DNA from: Nannochloropsis oceanica
Lineage: Eukaryota > Sar > Eustigmatophyceae > Eustigmatales > Monodopsidaceae
DNA length: 64,000 nucleotides
NCBI GenBank assembly: GCA_004519485.1
Contig: CP038133.1
Location: forward strand, 1 to 64,000
Direction: 5' to 3'
This document shows positions 23,431 to 33,535 of the stretch, one piece after another (within the stretch, counting starts at the first letter, position 1; the number at the start of each line of letters is the position of its first letter). The notes under the pieces are model-generated. The model had not been told where the DNA came from. It did not search any database and saw nothing but the letters and a program-made list of their open reading frames with translations. Made by a program: the position numbers and the translations under genes.

Positions 23431-25699
23431 GCTACAGGGGCGGGGGTTGTGGAATGATGGAGGTGGTGAGAGATCGAGGTTGCCCGGGAGCCTTTTCTTT
23501 TGCTTTTCGTGCAACCAGATGGCGACTAACTGAGCAGACCGGGACAAATATGCTTTGCTGTGGTGGTATCGCGGTGTGTCAATGTGTAGGGGGCAAGCGG
23601 ACGCGTGCGTCACAGAGGCGCTAGTAGCCACTGGCGTCGGGTGTCGTCCGCCGGGAGGCGAGGCCGACCCACCAGCGCTTGTCTTGACCACGAGCGCCGG
23701 TGTCGGCCTGGCCGCGGCAATGAGGCTAACAAGATGTCCTGGTAGAGTGTGAGGTGTACTGATGACTGCAGAGGTCATCTTTAAGCGCGAGTGCAAGATG
23801 AAACACACACGTGACGGCTGCCGAGTAATCGTCATAGCTACCGGGCCAGTTCGCAAAGCGGGAAGACAAACATTGGGAGTGAAGAAGGGCCGGGGATAGA
23901 ATTGGATGAATAAGACTCACGATTGAGAACGAAGCAGGAAGAGCTCTCAATAAAGATGGACTTGGAATGCTACCGGGCGTGCAAAAATGACATCTTTGCA
24001 ATCGAGGGAGCCCACTCTCTCTCGGCTCGGATAGATGTCCAGCCCAGCCTTCGAGGGCGAGGGATCGGCACGGTCAACGTTCCCCACCACTTTAAAGCCT
24101 TACGCGTGTAGAGAAATAATCACGTATCACATAAAATACGTTTAAACCATTTTGGGAGTCCATTTTGAAGGCGATTTATAAGGCATAGGAGCACAATTAT
24201 TTTCCAAGCGTGTAATTGATACCAGCAGGGGGTGAGCAGTGGGTTCAAGGAAAATTTCACAGGGGAGACATCCCTGACGACAAGCGCGCACAAAGCTCTC
24301 CAAAGACACGAAAGTTGCTCTAGGTGGCTGCCCACCAACCTTCTGTCTGTCTTCAATCGAGGGCGGCGTAGCGTGTGAAATTGAGTTGGGGAAGTTGCAA
24401 GCGGCAACTATACCTTGTTTGCATTCCTCGCCCTCTTCCTCGTTATTGCCTTCATTGAAAAATGCGTTCGGAGTTCTGCTGGCCCAGGTACAATTATTGT
24501 CAATGTCTTATCTTGGATAATAGTCACGACTATGACTTCTCCCGGCGTGACAGGTCTGGGGTGATGAAAGAGAAGTCTCGTGATGGTCAGTAGTTTGAGT
24601 TTAGTCGGTTGGGCGGGCCCCATGAGTGGGTGACATTGCCGAAATTGCTTATATCTTTGTATTGGATATGATATGGTTTTGATGTAGCATGGTTTGACAG
24701 GCGGAGATGCTTTGGGAGGGTGGGGGGTTCGCGCGGGAACAGGCGGCATTTTGTGTGAAGGCGAGAGGAGTATTATGGCGGTGTTGTTGGAGTGTATTCC
24801 GTAATGGTGAATTTGAAATCGACTGTTTGCATTCAAGTGGAGGCGAGGACAAAGTTGGAGGGTGCGGTGGGTTTGATGTTTTTTTGTTGTTGTTGAGTGT
24901 TGTCTGAAAGCCAGTGTCTGCGAGCGTTCTGCCGTATGCGACGGTCGTGGAATTGATGTATTTATATCGAGCAATTCAGCTACGGTGAGCGGACGACTCT
25001 ATAGGTGGCAGTCCTAGAATTTGGCACTGCAGCTTTAGCGCCGCACATGCAATCGATTGCCTACGGGGTGATCGTAGGAATTTTGGCGAGTCCGGTGTTG
25101 CGTGCGTGGGTTGTGGGTTTTAGATGCCTGGACTATGGCGAAGCAGTGGTGCGGTGGTGCTGAAAGTCGTAGGAGTAGAAGGAGGAAAAGATGGCCAACG
25201 AATGGCAGGGAGGGATGAGCGGCGACGGTGGTGATGCTGCGGGAGCTCTGGAAATAGAAATCTGAGGCTGTGGCCACGCTCACCAAGGCAATGCCGATAT
25301 CATGATGAGGGAAATCCTTCCACCTTCTTCACTTGCATACATAGACCAGTCTGCTTTACTCGGAAAGAATCGAAATAAGTAGGAAACTATTTTGACTTGA
25401 GGCTTGCCTCGCATTGCTTTCACTTGCGGGTGGGGGTAACGGAAGTCTCATTGGCGATACCCGGAGGATGGCCTGTTCGCGGCCTCCTCGCAATTATGAC
25501 TTGTCTTGAGTGCCCACACGCAGGTGAACCAACCACACGTACCAACACGCATACCTCATACAGCTATACGAGGGTTGTTACGACAAGATCTAATCGCGTG
25601 CCAACATTCAGATCCCTGGGCCAGCAAGCAAGCGAAGGAAATCGCCATCTATTAGCTACCTCCTACCCCACCCACCGCACTACACATCTCTCAAGAAAC
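23431..25699. promoter_or_regulatory. Long divergent intergenic region
   Basis: About 2.3 kb separates the divergent starts of the mannitol-type dehydrogenase (-) and the iron-type dehydrogenase (+), the longest gap between genes in the window. The centre (24110-24900) is AT-richer than the genes. A 188-codon minus-strand ORF (24408-24974) lies there, but its codon choice is unlike the neighbours. No repeats or RNA genes were seen. Confidence 0.4.
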
Positions 25700-27101
25700 A
25701 TGAGGCTGAGCGGCGCAGGCGTGAAGCGCTTCTGCAATCCTGTCAAGTTAACTTTTACTGAATGGGGGAACTGGGAGCCTGTTATTCTGGAGGCGGTGGG
25801 GAAAAGGAAGGCATTGCTAATGACGGTGAGGGGAGCGAGGGAGTTTACCCGACATTTAGGTATGTGTAGCACTCCACTCACAAATTTATTCACACGTATG
25901 TCTAACACATAATAGTATCCGCAAGCTGAGGCCTCAGATGGTCTCTTTTCCAACCTTCGCGCCGTCCTCGGCGAGGACAAGATGCTGTGGGTCGCATGCC
26001 CGGAGCTTCCTGACATGAATGAACACAGAGGGCTGCACCGTCGGATACGGAATTTTGTGCGGGATAGGGATGATTTCGTGATTGTAGCTGTAGGAGGGGG
26101 CAGTGTGTTGGACTTGGCGAAGGTCATGAGTCTTGCACGGAGCCAGATGGATTTTGAGGATGTCTTCACGGAGCGCATCGCAAGGGGGAAGAGGATTGAT
26201 AAATTGCGGCACGTGCCTGTGATTGCCGTACCCACGACAGGTCCGTTTATGCTTGTGACATCATCCAAGAGCAACATAGATGGCTCCCTCCTCGTTTCCA
26301 TTTAAAAACATCTTCCTCGCATTCCTTATTTCTTTCAACCTTCACCTTGCCACAGCGGGGACAGGATCGGAAGTCACTCCCTGGGCGGCCGTGTGGGACA
26401 CCAAGAAGAAGAAGAAGTGGTCGGTGCAAGGGCATAGCCTGTGGCCGGAGGCTGCCATATTAGATCCCTCTCTCTCTGCGTCCTGCCCGAGGGAGGTCAC
26501 GAGAAACAGCGCGCTGGACGCCCTGAGCCATTCCCTTGAAGCCCTGTGGAACGTGAATCACAACCCAATCTCCGATGTTTTGGCCGTGGCTGCCGCGAAG
26601 GGAATCATGGCCCACTTGCCCACCATCCTCTCGCAAGACGAGCGTGATGGCAGCGATTGCGACCGGGAAATCGTCCAAGCACGCATCGGCCTCTCCACAG
26701 CCTCCCTCCGCGCAGGTCTCGCTTTCAGTAACACCGAAACTGCGCTTGCGCACGCCATCTCCTACCAAATTACGATCGAACAAGGCGTGAAGCACGGAGC
26801 AGCTTGCTCTTTCTCCCTTCCCAGAGTGATGCAAATGGCACTGGGGCAGCAAGACCCGAGTCGGGACGCATTACTTCACGATATTTTTTCGGACATGAAA
26901 GTGGCCGATGCGCTGGCTGGAAGAAGTGTCAGGCAGCCGTATGAGTATCTAGAGAGATTTTTGAATGAAGAAGCAGGGGTATCCACAGCGCTAGAGGACT
27001 ATGGTATTGCGGGCGAGAAGGACTTTTCGGAGCGAGTGAGGGAGGCTTTATGGCATCGGAGGGGGAGGAACTTCTTGTTGGCGGCTCATTTGAAGCGGTA
27101 G
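25700..27101 (+). CDS. Iron-containing alcohol dehydrogenase, phosphonoacetaldehyde-reductase-like
   Basis: Member of the metal-dependent (type III) alcohol dehydrogenase family, which reduces aldehydes with NAD(P)H. Exons 25700-25859, 25926-26240 and 26356-27101 join in phase to about 406 residues. The nucleotide-binding motif VAVGGGSVLDLAKV and the core PTTAGTGSEVTPWA (across intron 2) are clear. Metal ligands are Asp and His in ALDALSHSLEALW (about residues 213 and 217) and two His in AHAISYQITIEQGVKHGAAC. The block TGSEVTPWAAVWDTKKKKKW and the LEALWNVNHNPISD stretch recall enzymes annotated as phosphonoacetaldehyde reductases, which make 2-hydroxyethylphosphonate. That subfamily call is from memory and uncertain; no other phosphonate gene is nearby. 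Intron 1 is only 66 nt, shorter than its neighbours. The ATG was chosen because conserved sequence starts just after it. Confidence 0.85.
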
Positions 27102-27661
27102 TGTGAGGGGGAGGGGGGGAGGAAGACGGCGAGGCATGTGCAGTTTTGTATGAGAGAAGTAGAAGTGTGGAGGGGGGAGGAGGAATGACGGAGGTGTTGA
27201 TATGACGGCCATCTTCTGGCTCGCGATTTGTGAAAGAGTAATAGAATGAGTGGTCAAATTAGAGAAGAAGGAGAAGGAGGAGTTGATGGAGAAGAAGAAG
27301 AAGAAAAAGATGTAGGCGAAGAAAAAGGACGGGAAGAAACAGAGAGAGACGGAGAATGCAACAGAAAGAGATGATGAAGTATGAAAAAGGAGACAGAAAG
27401 AAAGAAGATCAGGATGGAAGACGAGTGAGAAAGAAGGAGGCAGAAGAAAAATGGTAAGCAAAATAAAAATTATGATGAGAATTATGATGATGGTGATGGT
27501 AATATGAAAATGATGATAGCAGTTGCTGAAACCAATTGCAGAAACATCAGTCCTTTTGTTTCCACCCTTCTCTTAGTACTTGTCTTGTCAGGTTTCTACC
27601 CCAACACGATCCCACCCCCTCTTCCCTCCCTACTTCCCTCTCTCCCTCCCTCCCTTCCCTC
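27102..27661. other. Convergent 3' flanks, purine-rich then pyrimidine-rich
   Basis: Between two stop codons lie about 200 bp of GAAGAAGGAG-type purine sequence on the + strand (27245-27460), then a TCCC-rich pyrimidine block (27600-27660). These could pair within a read-through transcript. No gene is seen. Confidence 0.5.
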
Positions 27662-28807
27662 TTAATCCAACTCCAGTTTGACCGACGTCCTGTCCGCCCA
27701 CTGATAGTCCTCCGCCAATTTTCTACACGCCCTCGCATCCGGCACGAGCGGCACGCGCATCACGGCCAAAAACCCGCATCTAAGTTTCAGGAGCACAACG
27801 TATTCATCTTCCGGGTCGTAAACTGCCAAGGCCTCTTGTAACGGTTCTCTCGCCACAGTGTACTCAAAATCGTCTTCTAGGACCACACTGATGAATTCAC
27901 CCCAGGTCAAGAAGTGGATGAGGACGCTTCGCTCTAGCGGGCGCCCTTTCGAGGTGATGGGGCGGGCGATGAAGAGGTCGTGGGCCGTGGCGGTAGATTG
28001 GACAAAAGCAAACCCTCTGCCTTGCTTGTCGTAGTGAGCTATGGTGTAGGGGCCGAGGTGGAGACGAATCTTGCAGAGAAGTTTGCAGGCGATATCTTGT
28101 CTGTCGAAGTTCAGAGGGAGAGGGAAGGTGCTGGCTGTAGCTCGTGTGGCGGCAGGAAAGGAGCTGGTATCGGTGGATGGAGGGGAGGCAATGTCCTCGT
28201 CATAGATAGCTTTTGATTCCACAGAGGCGGTGCTAGTACTAGGTGTTGAAGTATTATTGCTCTTGCTCTCATTGAGGCCTGCCTCCTCTTCATCAGCTCC
28301 TCCCTTTAACTCGGCACTTGCCAACACCTCGGCTGCCACTGCCATGGCCCTCAAGGTCTTCCATTGGGCACATTCGTGTTTATGCCCTAGCTTCCAATCC
28401 TGCGTTTGATGCACTCGCCCACAGTAACGTACAGTTTTGCATTGTGCACAGCTTGCAAGCGGGGTGGAACTGCTGCCGTCGGTCACCGGGCAGGAGGGCA
28501 AGTGACATTTGCGCTTCGTGGCGGAAGCGTCGGCGTCCTCGGCCAGGGGGGCATATTGCAGATCAACTTCGAAGAGTACGGTGATGCCTTGCTTGTTGGG
28601 CTGAATGTTGGATCTGTTGGAGGTTTTGCAAGCGCTTTCGGTGGTGCTAGTAGAGGTGGACGACGTGAGCTCCTCTGTGAGCTTCAGGCCCCGGGCCAGC
28701 TCTGATTCGAGGGAGGAGGCTGGCAATGGTGACGGTGTAAGGACTGCGGATGAGGAAGGTGACAAGGAGTACGACGCCTCCGACTTCTTTTTTGTGCCTG
28801 TAGGCAT
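27662..28807 (-). CDS. MYND-type zinc-finger protein, single exon
   Basis: About 381 residues in one uninterrupted ORF starting MPTGTKKKSEASYS. A MYND zinc finger begins near residue 100: CHLPSC, then CAQCKTVRYCGRVHQ and the closing His/Cys in HKHEC, giving the full Cys/His ligand set. MYND fingers bind proline-rich peptides, so a protein-interaction role is likely. The N-terminus and the middle (about 175-230) are Ser/Thr-rich and probably disordered. The C-terminal ~150 residues, from NFDRQDIACKLLCKIRLHLG, look globular but unassigned. No SET domain motifs are present, so it is not a SMYD methyltransferase. It is divergent from the transporter gene with 369 bp between starts. Confidence 0.85.
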   Translation of the reverse strand: MPTGTKKKSEASYSLSPSSSAVLTPSPLPASSLESELARGLKLTEELTSSTSTSTTESACKTSNRSNIQPNKQGITVLFEVDLQYAPLAEDADASATKRKCHLPSCPVTDGSSSTPLASCAQCKTVRYCGRVHQTQDWKLGHKHECAQWKTLRAMAVAAEVLASAELKGGADEEEAGLNESKSNNTSTPSTSTASVESKAIYDEDIASPPSTDTSSFPAATRATASTFPLPLNFDRQDIACKLLCKIRLHLGPYTIAHYDKQGRGFAFVQSTATAHDLFIARPITSKGRPLERSVLIHFLTWGEFISVVLEDDFEYTVAREPLQEALAVYDPEDEYVVLLKLRCGFLAVMRVPLVPDARACRKLAEDYQWADRTSVKLELD

Positions 28808-29176
28808 GGCTGTAGGGTGCCGTGATGTGTGTAGTGAGAGTGTGTAATGGATGCTCGTATGCGCCGGAACTGACTGGGGAAATTCCTGGTGCTGGCGCTT
28901 TTACAGTACACCCAGCATTCCATAACCATGACAACCCCTCAAATCTCTGAATGGCCGTGATACGCTTGTCTTCGTCGTTTCATTGCGCCGGGTATGTCAG
29001 TCAAGGCCAACTGGGTGTGGCTAGACGTATACTCCTCCGTGCTTCGATCCTTCCCTACCCTAACCAACAACTATCTTATCCTCATCACACTCTTACCTCA
29101 GACAGCATCTTATACTACACTATCTGCTTTCCCTACAACACTAGGGTTGAAAGCTAGGGCGCCTTTCTCAAGGCAG
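28808..29176. promoter_or_regulatory. Divergent promoter region, MYND gene and DMT transporter
   Basis: This 369-bp stretch separates two divergent start codons. The part next to the transporter is open in frame with its ATG (an alternative start at 28994 exists). No recognisable promoter element was seen. Confidence 0.45.
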
Positions 29177-30667
29177 ATGGCGCCGCCGCCTGCCCTCGGT
29201 TCTCCTACTCCGGCTTTCACCAACATGAAGGCCAGCTACGGCACCGTCCCAGCCCAGCAACTTACGTACGCTCCGGTCCACGAAGATGATAAAGATGTCG
29301 AAGCTGTGCGTGGTTCGGCGCTCGACGCCCCCGCAGCTGCTGCGGCACTCAAAATGGACGCTGTCGGCCCAACAACGACGATGCACAAGAGGCGCTGGGT
29401 GCCAGGATGGGCCTACTTGGCCGTGTTTGTACTACTTTATTCGGCCAACAACGCAGTCCTTGCAGGGCTCATGGCTAAAGGGTATGTTTCGCGTGAGCGT
29501 GATGCGTTTAAGGGTGTGTGTTTTGAACATTCCTTTCTTGTCTGGACCTAATCCTTTTTCTTTACACACAGCTACCCCTACACCATCTGCAACATCATGT
29601 GCATTGGGAACCTCGTCGGCATTTTGACTCTCTTCCCCGTCTTCTACCGCCAACTTAGCTGGACGAACCTCCGTCAGACCACCTGCGTTCAATGGGGATG
29701 GATACTGCTTGGCTGCCTCCTAGCTAATGTCCTTGGTTCCATGGCCTACCTGCAGGGTTTACGGCTTACTAGTGTGCCCGCCCGTGCTATGACGGGAAGA
29801 TTGGAAAGCGTTGATTTTTTGATGGCGTCTGCGTGGTTTTTGGGGGAACGGTACGGAGGGTGGGTGCAGGTGAACGCGTTGCTCACTGTGGTAGGAGTTG
29901 TGACCGCTGTAGCCTTCCCTCTGGTGGTCCAGCATAACCCGATGGAGGGAAAGGTGGGATATGTGTATCTAGTTCTGGGTGGATGGGGATATACATTGTC
30001 GCTTTTGATCACGAAAAAGTACTTGGTTTCTCTTCCCGTGGGCCTTCTCTCCCTATTTAAGCTGTCGTTGGGCACCATCCTCTTTCACTTCCTCTCCGTC
30101 TGGCAATACGGACAAATGGACATGCCCTCCCTCGCCTCCTCAACCTCTTTCCCCTACTTGTACTATCCGTCCAGCCTCCTTCGTACCATGTTGTGGTATG
30201 CCCCTCTTTTTGTCACGTCCACACAAATTTTGTGGCTCCGTGCTTTAAAGCTTTGTCCTCCCTCCGTTCTCTCTATTGGTATGAATGCTAATTTCGTCGT
30301 TACAGTGTTGATGGGTGGCGTTATATTAGGGAAATGGCCCACGATGGGGGAATTGGTGGGGGGATCTTTTATTTTAATTAGTATTGTCAGCGGGATGGCG
30401 GAAACTTTGCTAAATGAAAGGGGGAAGGACGGGGAGAAGGAGGGAGGGAGGAGGGAGAGAAGGGGGAAGAGGCACAAATTGAGGAGAGATAAGAGGGTGG
30501 TTGGAGGCGAGGAGGTGGGTGAAAACCCGGAAGGAGAGAAGGATGACGGTTGGTATAGCGATGAGGAGGGAGAAGGAATGTTATTGTTGAAGAGACCGCA
30601 TTTCCAAGCCTGTCACATTGAACAGGACTCCTTGTCTGTCGGATTCGGACCGCATGGCATAATGTAA
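29177..30667 (+). CDS. EamA/DMT-type multi-pass membrane transporter
   Basis: Drug/metabolite-transporter superfamily protein, about 466 residues. Exons 29177-29481 and 29572-30667 join through a split Gly codon (K-G-Y). About ten hydrophobic segments can be followed, starting AYLAVFVLLYSANNAVLAGL and ending near FVVTVLMGGVILG, in two repeated halves typical of EamA. The N-terminal ~75 residues are Ala/Pro-rich and cytosolic or targeting. The C-terminal ~95 residues, after the last helix, are Arg/Lys/Glu/Gly-rich and hydrophilic. The substrate cannot be told; relatives move nucleotide sugars, triose phosphates, amino acids or purines. An in-frame upstream ATG at 28994 would add 61 residues; 29177 was preferred because the upstream part looks like UTR. 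Confidence 0.8.
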
Positions 30668-31396
30668 ATTGAATTAAGGGGGGGGAGAGAAAGCGAGGTA
30701 GAACCCTGTACATCAAGTTTTTTTTGCCTGTAGAAATGGACACGATTTACCTAAGGCGAGGAGCGAGTCTCACGGCAGCCGATACTACCTATGTGTTCAT
30801 TGCCCCTGTACATGGAACCCCAATGCTCAGAGACATAGTAAATAGAAGAGATTTAGAACACTTTTCGTTCACGCTTTATTTCGGAAGGCTAGGGCTGCTT
30901 GCATTCCTTGTACCCTTTCTTTTATTCTTTTTGGCCTTTCTTACACGAGCTGTGCACGCCTTTATCTAGAACGATGGCAATTAATGCATGAAGATCGTGG
31001 TCAAGCTCCTCTGAGTGTCACGAACCAGCCCACATCCGTCTGAAGTCACACATCGAAAGACCCTATATAGGTTGGCATCCGGTGGAGTCCACCTTTCCGT
31101 CGGCAGTTGAAAGCTCAACTTGCTGGTGCCTTCTTGCACATGGCTGGCTGGTCACATCTACTACTCTCGATGACTGCGCGTTCTCACCCATCCCTCCTCC
31201 CTCTTCTCTTTCACACAGAATGAAAGTTCCCAGCTTTGTTCTTTTGAGCGCATCTACGGGTAAGTGTTTCGAAAATGGTGTGTGGAACTCTGCTTGTGGT
31301 CAGGAGTGTAGAGAATGACGATACCAGACACTGGAGGGCACTGTGTCCCTTTAGCCTTCATTCACCTGTGTACACACATAAAACATCCCCACACCC
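30668..31396. other. Spacer between the DMT transporter and cysteine synthase
   Basis: This 729-bp stretch lies between two same-strand genes. An 81-codon ORF (30724-30969, +) with a hydrophobic C-terminal half lies just after the transporter stop and is probably 3' UTR. A TATATA-containing patch lies near 31072, about 320 bp before the next ATG. Nothing else stands out. Confidence 0.4.
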
Positions 31397-32902
31397 ATGC
31401 ACAAAGCTTCTGCATTTGTCGCGCCCGCCTACCACAGCGCCCGTCTTGCCGCCGCCGCCGCCATCACACGAAGCAGCAGCAAGTATCGCACAATGTCCTC
31501 CTCCAGCAGCAATGGGCACGGGCGTGGTCCCTCCATGCTTTTTCAGCGGCCCAAGGTGGCCAATGACGTGACGGAACTGATTGGTAACACGCCCTTGGTG
31601 CGTTTGAACCGCGTGACGGTCGGGTGCCAGGCAGAGATTTTGGCCAAGCTGGAGTCTATGGAGCCCTGCAACTCTGTGAAGGACCGCATTGCTTACAGGT
31701 AAAAGGAATAGCATGACAGCAAGAAGTGGTAGAGCTACTACAGAAAAGGCGCAGAGTCCTATATATTCGAGCGCAGATCATTTTCGACAAAGCACTAATT
31801 TAAACTTTCCTCCTTTCCCCCTTTCCCTCCCTCCCTTCTTCCCTCCTTCCATCCCTCCTTCCCATTCTCCCTCCCTCTAGCATGATCACCGAAGCCGAGA
31901 ACCGCGGAGAGATCAGTCCCGGCAAAACAGTGCTCGTGGAGCCTACCTCGGGTAACACAGGCATTGGCCTGGCCATGGTGGCGGCCGCCAAAGGATATGA
32001 ATTGATCTTGACCATGCCGGAGAGCATGTCGATGGAACGCCGTGTGTTGCTCAAGGCTTTTGGGGCGAACCTGGTGCTGACCGTAGCCAGCAAGGGCATG
32101 AAGGGTGCCATTGCCAAAGCCCAGGAGATAGTGGACTCCCTGGGGGATAAGGGCTATATGCTGCAGCAGTTCGAGAATCCTGACAACCCAAAGATTCACC
32201 TAGAGACGACGGGGCCTGAGATTTGGACCGATACCGATGGGGAGGTAGGCTCCCTCCCTCCCTCCCTCCTTTTCCTGACCCCATAACTTCTTTTGACAAA
32301 CTATGTTGGGTCTTTAGGGATGGAGCGACAAGCGTCTGCAATTGAAGACGGTACCTGGCATCAATGAGAGGGAGTTTCTAACTCTTAATCCCTCGCCCCT
32401 TCCCTCCCTCCCTCCCTCCCTCCCTCCTCTCCTCTCACTCGTCTAGATCGATATTCTCGTTGGCGGGGTCGGCACCGGCGGGACCATGACGGGATGTGCG
32501 CAGTACCTTAAGTCTAAGAAGAGCACTTGTCAAGCCATTGCCGTCGAGCCCCGCGAAAGCGCCGTCTTGTCCGGGGGTCAACCAGGTCCCCACAAAATCC
32601 AAGGGATCGGCGCGGGCTTCGTGCCTCAAAACGCTGACATGACTTTATTTGATGAAGTGCAGCAGGTATCGAGCGAGGAGTCGATTGAGATGGCGAGGGA
32701 GCTGGCGAAGAAGGAAGGGCTGTTGGTAGGAATCTCGTCGGGCGCGGCCGTCACGGCCGCCATCCGGGTAGGATCCAGGCCAGAAAATGCGAACAAGAAG
32801 ATTGTTGTGGTCATTCCCTCGTTCGGAGAGAGGTATCTGTCGACAGCCTTGTTCCAGAATCTTTGGGATGATGCCGCGAGAATGTCCGTCCAGGATTGCT
32901 AA
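31397..32902 (+). CDS. Cysteine synthase (O-acetylserine (thiol)-lyase), three exons
   Basis: PLP enzyme that makes cysteine from O-acetylserine and sulfide. Exons 31397-31698, 31881-32244 and 32447-32902 join in phase to about 373 residues. Conserved elements in order: [13 protein letters not shown], the PLP lysine in NSVKDRIA (about Lys95), the substrate loop [12 protein letters not shown], the phosphate-binding [11 protein letters not shown], and SSGAAVTAA. The first ~50 residues ([20 protein letters not shown]) are Ala/Ser/Arg-rich and lie outside the fold, so the protein is probably targeted to an organelle; the early ASAFVAP stretch resembles the heterokont plastid motif, but no long signal peptide precedes it. 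Cystathionine beta-synthase is less likely because the C-terminal CBS domains are missing. Confidence 0.93.
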
Positions 32903-33535
32903 TCATTTTGGGATTGCTAATTGTATTAGGAGTGCTAAGATGAAGGACGAGATGTAGAGGAGCGAACGGGGAGCAAAGGAAGGTGAAAAGATATATTTGA
33001 TGGTTGTGGCTGTCTCAATTATGGGGAGAGGAGGGGGGGAAGGAGGGAGAGAAGGAAAGAGGGAGGGAGGGAGGGAGGAAGACGAGTGACGGTCGATCTA
33101 TATTTATTTTAGTCGCACTTTCGGCCAGAGAGAAAGGGAATGGAAAGCTCAGACACGAAGAAAGGAAAGAAATTACATCGTCAAAAATGCAGAGAGCCAC
33201 GGGCAGGTAGATCGCCAACATGCAACGCCTGTATTTACGTTCTTATCGGTAACGTTTATGGCTCGATGGGTTATACAATGACGCTTGTTTCTGGGGTCTG
33301 CACGGTTGAGAGCTGGGATTTCTCCCACCTTTGGTTATATAGGTTCATACATAAAATTACATCGCCTTTCACGCCTTAACGGATTTAGGTGATTGTTCGT
33401 CTTTCTGTTCCCGACTGCTGCGCATCCCCATATCCTCTCTTCCTTCCCCGCCACATATTTATATATTGACTGTATATCTGGAAAAGTCTCTTACAATAAC
33501 TTACGCTCAACACCTGATATAACATGCAGACCTCC
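32903..33535. other. Convergent 3' flanks of cysteine synthase and the SNF2 gene
   Basis: This 633-bp stretch lies between two stop codons. It has a GGGA-rich block (33026-33080) and an AT-rich part. No gene was seen. Confidence 0.5.

Noticed and set aside
24408-24974. 188-codon minus-strand ORF in the long divergent gap, ending at a donor-like AAG|GTATAG
   Set aside because: Codon choice is AT-rich and unlike the neighbouring genes, the protein has no recognisable motif, and no convincing downstream exon continues it.
30724-30969. 81-codon ORF with a hydrophobic C-terminus just after the DMT transporter
   Set aside because: It is short, most likely in the 3' UTR of the transporter, and its first half has no recognisable features.
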